From Symbiodinium natans (lineage: Eukaryota > Sar > Dinophyceae > Suessiales > Symbiodiniaceae), in the NCBI GenBank assembly GCA_905221605.1, contig CAJNDS010000239.1, forward strand, positions 125,927 to 189,926: 64,000 nt of DNA, in the 5' to 3' direction. The notes below the pieces were generated by a model. That model was not told the origin of the DNA and made no database searches. It saw nothing but the letters and a program-made list of their open reading frames with translations. Made by a program: the position numbers and the translations under genes. How positions within the stretch are numbered: position 1 is the stretch's first letter; the number at the start of each line of letters is the position of its first letter. Positions 61,601 through 64,000 of the stretch are shown in pieces.

Positions 61601-62770
61601 GGCGGGGGGGGGTGTGGTGAGGGCATCCCTTGATTGACGATTGGAGATTTCAGGTGCTTTCGCGTTTGGGGGGTGTCTCGGGCGAGCACCAATGAAAATA
61701 CAGTGCCTCTCAGCAGTTGACTCCCCAAACCCTAAGACATCACAGCACACGGACAGATCCTTCTTAACACTTTCGGCAACAAGAGAAGCTCGGATTGAAC
61801 AGCTCGCATGCCGCCAGGTCGTGAACTCGTAGTACGCAGTACAAAGACCTCCTTGTTTGAAAATTCCGGACCCTTCATAACCTGAGCCAAGTCTCTTGTT
61901 CCGAGCCCGTACCCAGAAGCGTGCACCCCACAACATGTCAGCCAAAAGCGCAGGAACCCGCTCAAATTCCCCCTAAACTTCAAAGAGGGCCACGCAGCCT
62001 CCCGCACTTAGGCGTTCCAAGATCCGTGAACAGGGATGGAGTTTTAGCAGTTGGGTACGAATCTTTATCGTGCTCGTGGGTCAAAGAATCCATCTCATCC
62101 CAAAGCCTAAATCCCTGAAACCCCAAAGCCCACCCTGAAGCCTAAATCCCAAACCCGAAATCCTGGCGGTGAGGATGTCCAATCGTGCGCCGCGTTTCGC
62201 GGACACGATGCGAGCGACAGCAGTCATGAACTTAACTACAATATTCGAAGCTGGCTCACTTGCCGCTGTTTGGCAGTGCGAAGCCCCCCAAGCCCCAAAC
62301 CTTAAGACTGATTCCTAGGGTCCAGAATTCTGGGTGGTTCCAGGCGCTTGCAGCGGTGGGCGCATTGGCGTGGCTTGCAAAAGCAAGGAGATTCGGGGGA
62401 GTTGAAGGTTGCTAGGCTAGGGCTTGGGATGTAGGATGTCGGGTCATTCAGATCAACCCTTATTCTGACTTTGGGGCCCCATACAAGCCCTGAACCACTG
62501 CGAAACACACTTTCTTAGGGGTTTGAACCAGAAGATGCAGCCTAAATCCCAGCTCCTCAAACCCTCAACCCCTAGACCCCAAGCCCTCAACCCCCCAACC
62601 CTAAACCTAAGCCCGAAAATCCTAAACCCGGAGCCCCAAAGCCCAAACCCTCAACCCTGAAGGCCCCCGAAACCCCGAAACCCCGAAACCCCGAACCCTA
62701 AGCCTTGAGGTGCCCTGCACGCAGTGCCCCGATGGCCTGTCCTTGGAACAGGGCGTCTGCGCAGCCTGCG
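37322..62770 (+). CDS. Class-C-GPCR-like receptor: PBP1 ligand domain plus GCC2/GCC3 modules (gene span, 5' and 3' open)
   Basis: Large plus-strand gene. Exons from 37322 to about 50850 encode a PBP1/Venus-flytrap domain of the GABA-B/class C type: GYRLRLHLVDGECSG, VLGAACSGASEAA, VSPSSTSVSLSDR-ARFPYFTRMAPS, DARINLMALYE-DDGVILLCQAY, YVWMLSSGWW, CTAEEV and DYMGCTGRV, in the order known from this family. Exons from 53708 to 62770 encode GCC2/GCC3 cysteine-rich modules (GTYSDQSGLTECRDCPAG and relatives). Many junctions join in phase. Known proteins with PBP1 followed by such modules are membrane receptors, so I infer a cell-surface sensor of amino acids or similar ligands; its membrane and output part lies beyond 64 kb. 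The start codon and signal peptide were not found. Confidence 0.75.
37961..38028 (+). CDS. Receptor exon: RRVIESFSTGPPKHA
   Basis: It begins after CCCCAG at 37961 (or GCAG at 37967, same phase) and ends GCC|GCGCCA. ATRRVIESFSTGPPKHA is the helix before the 'GpaCSg' strand; it joins 38894 in phase 0. Confidence 0.8.
38029..38893 (+). other. Receptor intron with G-rich 5' and C-rich 3' halves
   Basis: GC-AG intron. The first third is TTTAGGG-like (38075-38210). The rest is CCCTAAA-like, including a near-perfect array at 38365-38430. A good example of the intron asymmetry described in Part 2. Confidence 0.7.
38894..38953 (+). CDS. Receptor exon: VLGAACSGASEAA
   Basis: It lies between CCAAG|G and TTT|GTTTTT, 60 nt, phase 0 at both ends. 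VLGAACSGASEAATLPPTDF matches 'gpgCSs.s..va..a..' in PBP1 domains. Confidence 0.85.
39325..39690 (+). other. Non-repetitive islands inside a receptor intron
   Basis: Open islands at 39325-39380 (VNDALYYYKVLQASLGQI), 39510-39600 (LLREVSGEDLGTAPLSPRKA) and 39645-39700 (VIECIVLCSCLLGPDC). If 38953 joins 39866, as the phase suggests, they are intronic or alternative exons. Confidence 0.25.
39866..39902 (+). CDS. Receptor exon: VSPSSTSVSLSDR
   Basis: 37 nt between CAAG|G and GACC|GCACCC, with a C16 run as the 3' splice tract. Joins 40486 to give SDR-ARFPYF. It matches 'vSy.stsp.Lsdr..fP.f.R' of the family. Confidence 0.85.
40094..40320 (+). repeat. Small second array of the 53-bp satellite
   Basis: Four diverged units (CCAGCTGATGCYGATGATGC, TCGCCTTTG, CCCAGCAAGGGGCC), related to the array at 4455-8010 though 32 kb away, again in an intron. 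Confidence 0.85.
40486..40592 (+). CDS. Receptor exon: ARFPYFTRMAPSYRFN
   Basis: 107 nt between TAAG|G and GAA|GTTAGG. RFPYFTRMAPSYRFNVFAIF and then DVLKMFSFKRDRDE match 'rfP.ffRt.psd......a...ll..f.wkr'. Phase 2/0. Confidence 0.9.
40593..40635 (+). repeat. (TTTAGGG)n directly at a 5' splice site
   Basis: The intron after 40592 starts GTTAGGG and runs straight into five telomeric repeats. Confidence 0.9.
41000..42480 (+). CDS. Candidate receptor exons between PBP1 motifs
   Basis: Coding-like islands: 41010-41072 (SSAQESIPPAGATHKWWLFE), 41139-41342 (CARTCCNSVAGVDDTRRVIP), 41466-41518 (VVHGPRSISAAWLWGL), 41921-42001 (GHCQQVFFRMIQTWEACDKR), 42060-42118 (IMMRNGRYHQDGNAIGV) and 42195-42250 (LCTAHLHKVLARDFFMEL). 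Some should encode the PBP1 segment between RFPYF and DARINLM, but I cannot order them by phase. Confidence 0.35.
41526..41906 (-). CDS. Minus-strand ORF, doubtful
   Basis: 127-codon frame, the best minus-strand candidate (RRDKIERREVPDDYLAQIEG). A plus-strand frame over the same DNA (TRKILNQKCGTHRFRRALTA) is equally good. Only one can be right. Confidence 0.2.
   Translation of the reverse strand: MHAKPYFCGRARAETITLTSRAGRTSMRLLQALLVQKRRDKIERREVPDDYLAQIEGCCPKACCKGPSEPVGPTFLVEDLTGPSVTKPAVISLIHGLLATLNAPDPGDPESSIPKPKIPQPCAPKP
42678..42753 (+). CDS. Probable receptor exon
   Basis: Reads PPRQRDLDSAAYDWTVVVQA and then Q, ending CAG|GTGCAG. Spacing fits the PBP1 segment before DARINLM. Confidence 0.5.
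42954..43158 (+). CDS. Candidate receptor exons
   Basis: 42954-43020 (SFAWPSVAWNCLGRTPP) and 43103-43158 (QLPQDLDSASADTWLELQPH, after CAAG). Confidence 0.35.
43470..43535 (+). CDS. Receptor exon: DLVRKRDARINLMALYE
   Basis: 66 nt between CCAAG and GAG|GTTCCT, phase 0/0 (a start at 43479 keeps the frame). FKAIDLVRKRDARINLMALY matches 'l..lk..daRiivl.fye' and joins 44468. Confidence 0.9.
43536..44467 (+). other. Receptor intron with coding-like islands
   Basis: G-rich 5' part (43570-43705) and C-rich 3' part (44355-44455), with non-repetitive DNA between. Two islands look coding: 43885-44110 (DNIIYTTPELHSTEVAHEVF) and 44167-44345 (GRIPNAKALLDGGASLADLY). The exons on both sides join in phase without them, so they may be alternative exons, a nested gene, or chance. 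Confidence 0.4.
44468..44511 (+). CDS. Receptor exon: DDGVILLCQAYRRNM
   Basis: 44 nt between GGAG|G and AT|GTGCCT, phase 0/2. 'fye.....vlC.Ay+.gm' of class C ligand domains; the Met codon is split and completed at 45139. Confidence 0.9.
44825..45080 (+). CDS. Candidate exon, probably intronic
   Basis: Open for 85 codons, for example KPNPWMCFHHCRVQKTSAFI. It lies inside the intron 44512-45138. Confidence 0.2.
45139..45188 (+). CDS. Receptor exon: FSPDYVWMLSSGWW
   Basis: 50 nt between CCAG|G and CTTG|GCCCTG, phase 1/1. 'yvWil.gWw' is a hallmark of the GABA-B-type ligand domain. Confidence 0.9.
45622..45700 (+). CDS. Receptor exon: PCTAEEVIQASYGL
   Basis: It begins after CGAG|G and reads PCTAEEVIQASYGLMAFDMG and then PMMPLS. 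It corresponds to 'C..eem..a.eg.i' after the GW motif. The end is near 45700. Confidence 0.85.
46060..46217 (+). CDS. Candidate receptor exon
   Basis: Reads TNDVHGLSGRALSDIYSDTR and then QRSLPVFVQ, ending before GTTCAG. Confidence 0.4.
46308..46355 (+). CDS. Candidate receptor exon
   Basis: Reads IRLAETGIIDTSSLERIP, then a stop. Confidence 0.25.
46431..46462 (+). CDS. Receptor micro-exon: GYLTVTRLHF
   Basis: 32 nt between TCCAG|G and CAG|GTTCGC; reads GYLTVTRLHF. Good splice sites and typical C-rich left and G-rich right flanks. Confidence 0.55.
46600..46930 (+). CDS. Candidate receptor exons
   Basis: 46605-46690 (SSPGSFFQDLFRFRRLPDTI) and 46869-46928 (RAKDTELVEDCATFGNG). A C18 run at 46752 and G-rich DNA separate them. 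Confidence 0.35.
47193..47275. mobile_element. GGGGTACCCCTGTTTTGGAAAT element
   Basis: Contains TTAGGGGTACCCCTGTTTTG followed by GAAATCCCC. A close relative lies at 63125-63152 (GGGGGTACCCCTGTTTTGGA and AATACCC), and weaker ones at 2751 and 60256. Confidence 0.4.
47338..47436 (+). CDS. Receptor exon: GYTYAAGLLKGL
   Basis: Reads LAVRDTTRKGICSVEAAGYT and then YAAGLLKGLPG. It fits the 'a.yaYDAvw.lA.AL..l' helix of the ligand domain. Confidence 0.55.
47592..48480 (+). CDS. Candidate receptor exons
   Basis: Islands: 47598-47645 (FGISPLGFGHRAWFR), 47848-47965 after TTGCAG|G (DRLGSLASTPHEAIQRMPNT), 48152-48203 (PHSRRVVRVWIQELQL, ending at GTTTGC), 48287-48350 between CAAG and CAG|GTGAAG (IFETCQDEASVLHGFLIERN), and 48395-48478 (RKAHFPGCLRCLDFAARSAL). 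The fourth has the best splice sites. Confidence 0.4.
48667..48730 (+). CDS. Receptor exon: ELNTEFSRESLYNLSLQQ
   Basis: 64 nt between TGTAG|G and CAG|GCGGGT, joining 49363 in phase 0 to give LSLQQ-DYMGCTGRV. It matches 'l..al....f.G.tG.v'. Confidence 0.75.
48905..48985 (+). CDS. Candidate exon, skipped in my model
   Basis: Reads DVVPWRFGDVSSASQTQFSG. Exons 48667 and 49363 join without it. Confidence 0.2.
49363..49435 (+). CDS. Receptor exon: DYMGCTGRVRIFNDVEP
   Basis: 73 nt between CCAG|G and CACG|GTGCGA, phase 0/1. 'df.GvtG.v.fd..gd' marks the end of PBP1 ligand domains. Confidence 0.9.
49691..49745 (+). CDS. Probable receptor exon
   Basis: It begins after CTAG|G in the phase left by 49435 and reads VPGFGAVDVPLVEVARNRLP. 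Confidence 0.5.
49800..50100. other. GC-rich non-repetitive island, open on both strands
   Basis: Long open frames exist on plus (ARDFDPGRGNVLLEPSGLRA) and minus (SLRHDVAKMLLWALNLLSER). It is free of telomere-like DNA, like the RING genes, so a nested intronless gene is possible. Frame and strand are undecided. Confidence 0.3.
50103..50169 (+). CDS. Receptor exon: cysteine-rich DIVNCSDGNCPSCASCMG
   Basis: It lies between TGAG and ATGG|GTGTGA; four cysteines, C....CPSC..C pattern. It could be the start of the cysteine-rich part, or a loop of the PBP1 domain. Confidence 0.55.
50381..50540 (+). CDS. Probable receptor exon
   Basis: 160 nt, reading SGTYEVSGLGGFHKQIQDPV and then FPPKLCQEIGKATSL. 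The start resembles the GTYEI exons at 22153 and 29214. Confidence 0.5.
50599..50685 (+). CDS. Probable receptor exon
   Basis: It begins after CACAG|G and reads VFEHLKLRGGFPEVSAPNWV and then CMRIWAMSRVQ. Confidence 0.5.
50735..50852 (+). CDS. Probable receptor exons: VTGYDPRFE and LKQLGFWSAAGLR
   Basis: 50735-50762 reads VTGYDPRFE; 50805-50850 reads PLKQLGFWSAAGLR, like the 'l..vG.W....gL' end of PBP1 domains. Confidence 0.5.
50940..52670 (+). CDS. Candidate exons between ligand domain and cysteine-rich part
   Basis: Islands: 51020-51172 (two overlapping open frames, one FFKGACHSIPEKLQKYLHSG), 51386-51495 (VRSLEEAPILERDFQLFSVD), 51537-51622 (KGVLWLADVAWSATNSSRAL), 51768-51840 (SLMQVPIRNLRFRYQIANLG), 51886-52050 (GNATSPGASSTKILRALRLS) and 52167-52275 (HLRPERPERFLQLGNLRHGD). 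The segment 50935-51190 is AT-rich compared with its surroundings. Confidence 0.35.
52290..52870. other. Filler
   Basis: TTTAGGG-like (52275-52600), then CCCTAAA-like (52630-52900). No supported exon. Confidence 0.5.
52908..52985 (+). CDS. Candidate receptor exon
   Basis: Reads PPSIRGPQQPVPSWEHLDSW and then PCYI, bracketed by CCCTAAA-like DNA on the left and a long TTTAGGG-like stretch (52990-53420) on the right. Confidence 0.4.
53431..53525 (+). CDS. Candidate receptor exon
   Basis: Reads AIIEINKALVVCTLQADNVC and then KLQLVISTW. Open to a stop at 53566. Confidence 0.4.
53708..53761 (+). CDS. Receptor exon: GCGDCPTGRYA
   Basis: 54 nt between CTAG and GCA|GTGGCT, phase 0/0; C.DCP.GRY is a GCC2/GCC3-type motif. 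Confidence 0.65.
54370..54625 (+). CDS. Candidate cysteine-containing exons
   Basis: 54375-54452 (GLISRVSCRGCGRLFKGLSR) and 54550-54625 (ARTTGLGRESTLRVANAQEV), separated by CCCTAAA-like DNA. Confidence 0.3.
55016..55079 (+). CDS. Receptor exon: ACFSCPPGSVGS
   Basis: Reads GLAACFSCPPGSVGSQPALE; 'C..CPPGS' is a clear GCC2/GCC3 motif. Confidence 0.65.
55266..55377 (+). CDS. Probable receptor exon, cysteine-rich
   Basis: Reads YSFSGPRCMGPWREAVVKPK and then PFWEETHLCPSC. Confidence 0.5.
55627..55676. repeat. 50-nt poly(C) run
   Basis: Uninterrupted C on the plus strand, in an intron before the exon at 55744. Confidence 0.98.
55744..55780 (+). CDS. Receptor exon: ALGAEECTICHE
   Basis: 37 nt between TGAG|G... 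(GAG|GCG) and GAAG|GTGGGG, phase 0/1. It is the first of three consecutive exons that split the Gly of 'C..C.eG' at the same place. Confidence 0.75.
56250..56300 (+). CDS. Receptor exon: GFFMNQSGASQCLKCNE
   Basis: 51 nt between CAAAG|G and GAAG|GCGCTT, phase 1 at both borders (Gly split G|GT and G|GC). A typical GCC2/GCC3 unit 'G.f....g...C..C..G'. Confidence 0.85.
56590..56925 (+). other. Non-repetitive, relatively AT-rich island
   Basis: Two long overlapping frames (FLEPLSNLLGAERLTLIQHS; MYGVPKRDTLRRMMVNWATY) and no telomere-like DNA. It may be a degenerate inserted element. The exons at 56250 and 57055 join without it. Confidence 0.3.
57055..57125 (+). CDS. Receptor exon: GTYSDQSGLTECRDCPAG
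   Basis: 71 nt between GCCAG|G and AAG|GCGCAA. It completes the split Gly of 56300 and reads TYSDQSGLTECRDCPAGRTT, a canonical GCC2/GCC3 module. Confidence 0.9.
57309..57480 (+). CDS. Candidate exons
   Basis: 57338-57405 (LPCEAPPGPETYRSLEETRT) and 57415-57465 (SPFQKRFLRVLLENLGTS). Partly telomere-like. Confidence 0.25.
57833..57880 (+). CDS. Probable receptor exon: GLDAYYGECLTKKG
   Basis: It begins after CTCAG|G in the phase left by 57125. The alternative frame gives SMPTTENASQKKE. Confidence 0.45.
57979..58185 (+). CDS. Candidate receptor exons
   Basis: 57979 onwards after TGCAG|G reads GTMLIKLSTKRR with a phase-1 Gly like the modules; 58104-58185 reads SHCPCVLRQGPCSTPKTP. Confidence 0.4.
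58358..58420 (+). CDS. Receptor exon: ACTCNGDLWQGQCAS
   Basis: It begins after GGCAG|G. Cysteine-rich in this frame; a second frame without cysteines (VRLGLQPFSLTEDLPHVRF) is also open. Confidence 0.45.
58450..58940. other. Filler
   Basis: Long TTTAGGG-like stretch (58440-58835), then CCCTAAA-like (58860-58920). No exon. Confidence 0.6.
58958..59058 (+). CDS. Probable receptor exon
   Basis: Reads GHCSALVVVQGIRCQAPRVA and then HGEPTSLRKPLR between C-rich and G-rich flanks. Confidence 0.45.
59539..59601 (+). CDS. Receptor exon: ELGACVQCQDGLVCSL
   Basis: 63 nt between TCCAG|G and TTG|GCAGGC, phase 0/0. 'C..C..GL.C' matches the modules that follow GCC2/GCC3 units. Confidence 0.8.
59979..60049 (+). 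CDS. Probable receptor exon
   Basis: Reads VAVFTFLEKASPGEEGEMPV and then IQP, ending G|GTGGGT. Confidence 0.5.
60180..60460. mobile_element. Degenerate GGGGTGCACC/GAAATACCC elements
   Basis: Contains AGGGGCACCCGTTTCTG, AGGGGTGCACCGTTTTTCTG and AAAGGGGTGCCCTTGG, weakly related to the elements at 47193 and 63125. An old nested cluster of small elements is likely. Confidence 0.3.
60709..60787 (+). CDS. Receptor exon: GYFATPEAPYDIYKCRWRC
   Basis: 79 nt between GCCAG|G and CAG|GTCTGT, phase 2 at its end, starting with a split Gly. 'GY......y.C...C' continues the C..GL.C modules. Confidence 0.85.
60790..60905. other. AT-rich intron start
   Basis: Unusually AT-rich for the window; no gene seen. 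Confidence 0.4.
61158..61360 (+). CDS. Candidate receptor exons, cysteine-rich
   Basis: 61158-61240 (QRGRGLMPPNADARSPKTQA) and 61278-61360 (ACRRGLPADKCPGQSPGRVL). The second has three cysteines and is the better one. Confidence 0.4.
61450..61475 (+). CDS. Candidate micro-exon: SCGYCNDH
   Basis: After ACAAG|G reads SCGYCND, a C..C pair; too short for certainty. Confidence 0.25.
61640..62110 (+). CDS. Candidate exon region
   Basis: Two plus frames: 61641-61829 (GAFAFGGCLGRAPMKIQCLS) and 61885-62109 (TTCQPKAQEPAQIPPKLQRG, VLAVGYESLSCSWVKESISS). The minus strand over 61547-61945 is open as well. Confidence 0.3.
62163..62285 (+). CDS. Probable receptor exon
   Basis: Reads GEDVQSCAAFRGHDASDSSH and then ELNYNIRSWLTCRCLAV. 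No other frame is as good. Confidence 0.5.
62316..62385 (+). CDS. Probable receptor exon
   Basis: Reads PEFWVVPGACSGGRIGVACK. Confidence 0.5.
62710..62770 (+). CDS. Receptor exon: VPCTQCPDGLSLEQGVCAAC
   Basis: It begins after TTGAG|G. A C..CPDGL....GVC..C module, the last secure piece of the receptor in the window. Confidence 0.8.
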
Positions 62771-62814
62771 CCAGTCTTAGTCGCTGGGCTGTCGACTTGA
62801 GGGCTTTCGGGATG

Positions 62815-62833
62815 TTTTTTTTTTTTTTTTTTT
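62815..62833. repeat. Poly(T) run
   Basis: About 19 T followed by a G-rich run. Confidence 0.95.
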
Positions 62834-63056
62834 CGGGGGAGGGGGGGGGGAGTGCCTAAACCAAGAACCTTTTCAGCCTTTGGCCTCCGACATGGCTTTC
62901 ATGTCTCGAACCCCATCGATAAGGTTGGGGATTTGGACTCCCAAATCCGGAATATGCATGGGTCCCAAAATAGAGGCTGCTACTTACCCCAAAGGAGTCC
63001 AACCACCTGCACATCGACAATCCAAATAGGTACCCTAAGTTTGGAAATTTCCGAAC

Positions 63057-63160
63057 AAGGGGTGCAAGGGTTCCTGTAAAAATGGGGAATGTACTCCTTC
63101 TTTGTGGCATATTGGGCAATATTGGGGGTACCCCTGTTTTGGAAATACCCAGATACTACA
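63057..63160. mobile_element. GGGGGTACCCCTGTTTTGGA element, second copy
   Basis: Shares TACCCCTGTTTTGGAAAT and the preceding TA-rich part with 47193-47275; flanks differ. Confidence 0.4.
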
Positions 63161-63189
63161 GCACTATAATGTGGAAAGTAGCAGAGTTC

Positions 63190-63700
63190 ATAATCGGACG
63201 GGAATGTCTTTGCAGACCAACTCCTTTCGAACTCAGGGTGACCTTCAAGGATCTCTTTCAACTCCAAGCCAAATCCAAGTCCTGAACGCCGTCCCTGAAA
63301 AGTCCCAACATGTCAATCTCAAGCATAGCACACCCTAAAACCCTGAATCCCACACAGAATTGTTCAAATCCAAGCCCTGATAGGCCCTGGTCCCTCAACC
63401 CTAAACCCGAATGGCCTCCAAGCCAACCCGAACCTTCGAAAAAAAGAACGCGACGCCATACTCCCCCCCCCTCCCCCACCCAAACATTCCAAACTCCACA
63501 GTAGACCAAACATCCTAGCAGACCGGAGGGGATTCCAGGAAGCTCCGAATTTAAGAGCCTCCGGCTCAAGCCGCCGACCCCGCCAGAGCATAGTTGAAAG
63601 GTCTAAACCCGCTCGTCGGCTCAAAGGATGCTTTCCTCATCGCATGGTTCGAAGAGCATCGCAGCCTGCTCGGCAGAATCCCATAAAGTTGTGCAACGCC
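63190..63700 (+). CDS. Candidate exons
   Basis: 63207-63280 after TTGCAG (PFELRVTFKDLFQLQAKSKS, one of two open frames) and 63610-63690 (LVGSKDAFLIAWFEEHRSLL). CCCTAAA-like DNA lies between. Confidence 0.35.
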
Positions 63701-63717
63701 CGCGCCTCTGTGAAACG

Positions 63718-63960
63718 TGGGGGTGGGGGGGGGGGTAGGGGGTAGCACCAGGACCCAAATGGGGCAATTTGTTGAACAAAGGCCAGACCCAGCACCCGTG
63801 TTTGGGTGGGGGGGGTAGCAGGTGTGGGTGGGTCGATTACCGGGTGGGGGGGGTAAAGGGGGGGTAGGGGGGGTACGGGGGGGTGGGGGGGTGTGGGGGG
63901 GGTAGGGGGCAGGGGTGGTTGGGGGGGGGAGGGGGGGTAGGGGGGGGTGGGGGTAGGGGC
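63718..63960 (+). repeat. G-run tract (GGGGGG-TA/GT)n
   Basis: More than 25 runs of four or more G within 240 bp, interrupted near 63750-63830 by a short coding-like island (GPKWGNLLNKGQTQHPC). Minus-strand proline-rich ORFs here are artefacts of the C runs. Confidence 0.9.
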
Positions 63961-64000
63961 CCCGATGCCCTGCACGAAACCGCCTGTGCTCCATGACGGA

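Noticed and set aside
63566-63994. Proline-rich minus-strand ORFs of 112-142 codons
   Set aside because: They are the complement of the G-run tract.

Overview
The window looks like nuclear DNA of a dinoflagellate. I base this on three things seen in the sequence. First, dozens of short exons (about 30-110 nt) sit in much longer introns. Second, the best-supported 3' splice sites are almost all AG followed by G, and about half of the 5' splice sites are GC rather than GT. Third, nearly all non-coding DNA is degenerate TTTAGGG/CCCTAAA (telomere-type) sequence. These exon and splice habits are known from symbiodiniacean and other dinoflagellates; another alga with TTTAGGG telomeres cannot be excluded. 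I see no rRNA, tRNA, CRISPR array or bacterial-type operon.

Layout. (1) 1-2607: telomere-like filler with a few possible exons of an upstream gene. (2) About 2608-18847, plus strand: a gene for a probably secreted alpha/beta-hydrolase of the peptidase S15/CocE type. Its exons join in phase and carry the catalytic Ser, Asp and His on separate exons. Its introns hold a 3.5-kb satellite (53-bp unit) and a 521-bp tandem repeat. (3) About 19.7-36.7 kb, plus strand: exon-like segments of one or more genes I cannot name. The region contains a tandem segmental duplication (A, 21.69-27.95 kb; B, 28.67-33.64 kb). Inside each copy lies an intronless RING-finger gene (22697-23218 and 29801-30346), the only two long uninterrupted genes here. 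(4) About 37.3 kb to beyond the right edge, plus strand: a large receptor gene. Its first part encodes a class-C-GPCR/GABA-B-type periplasmic-binding-protein (PBP1, Venus flytrap) ligand domain; its second part encodes GCC2/GCC3 (ephrin-receptor-like) cysteine-rich modules. The membrane and effector part must lie beyond 64 kb.

The most striking pattern is in the introns. Many have G-rich TTTAGGG-like sequence after the 5' splice site and C-rich CCCTAAA-like sequence before the 3' splice site, so exons fall where the strand composition switches from C-rich to G-rich. Such introns could fold back on themselves and bring the two splice sites together.

Caution: with tiny exons and no transcript data, short open stretches are easy to over-call. 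Exons that join in phase and match a known family have high confidence. Isolated open stretches have low confidence and are labelled candidates.
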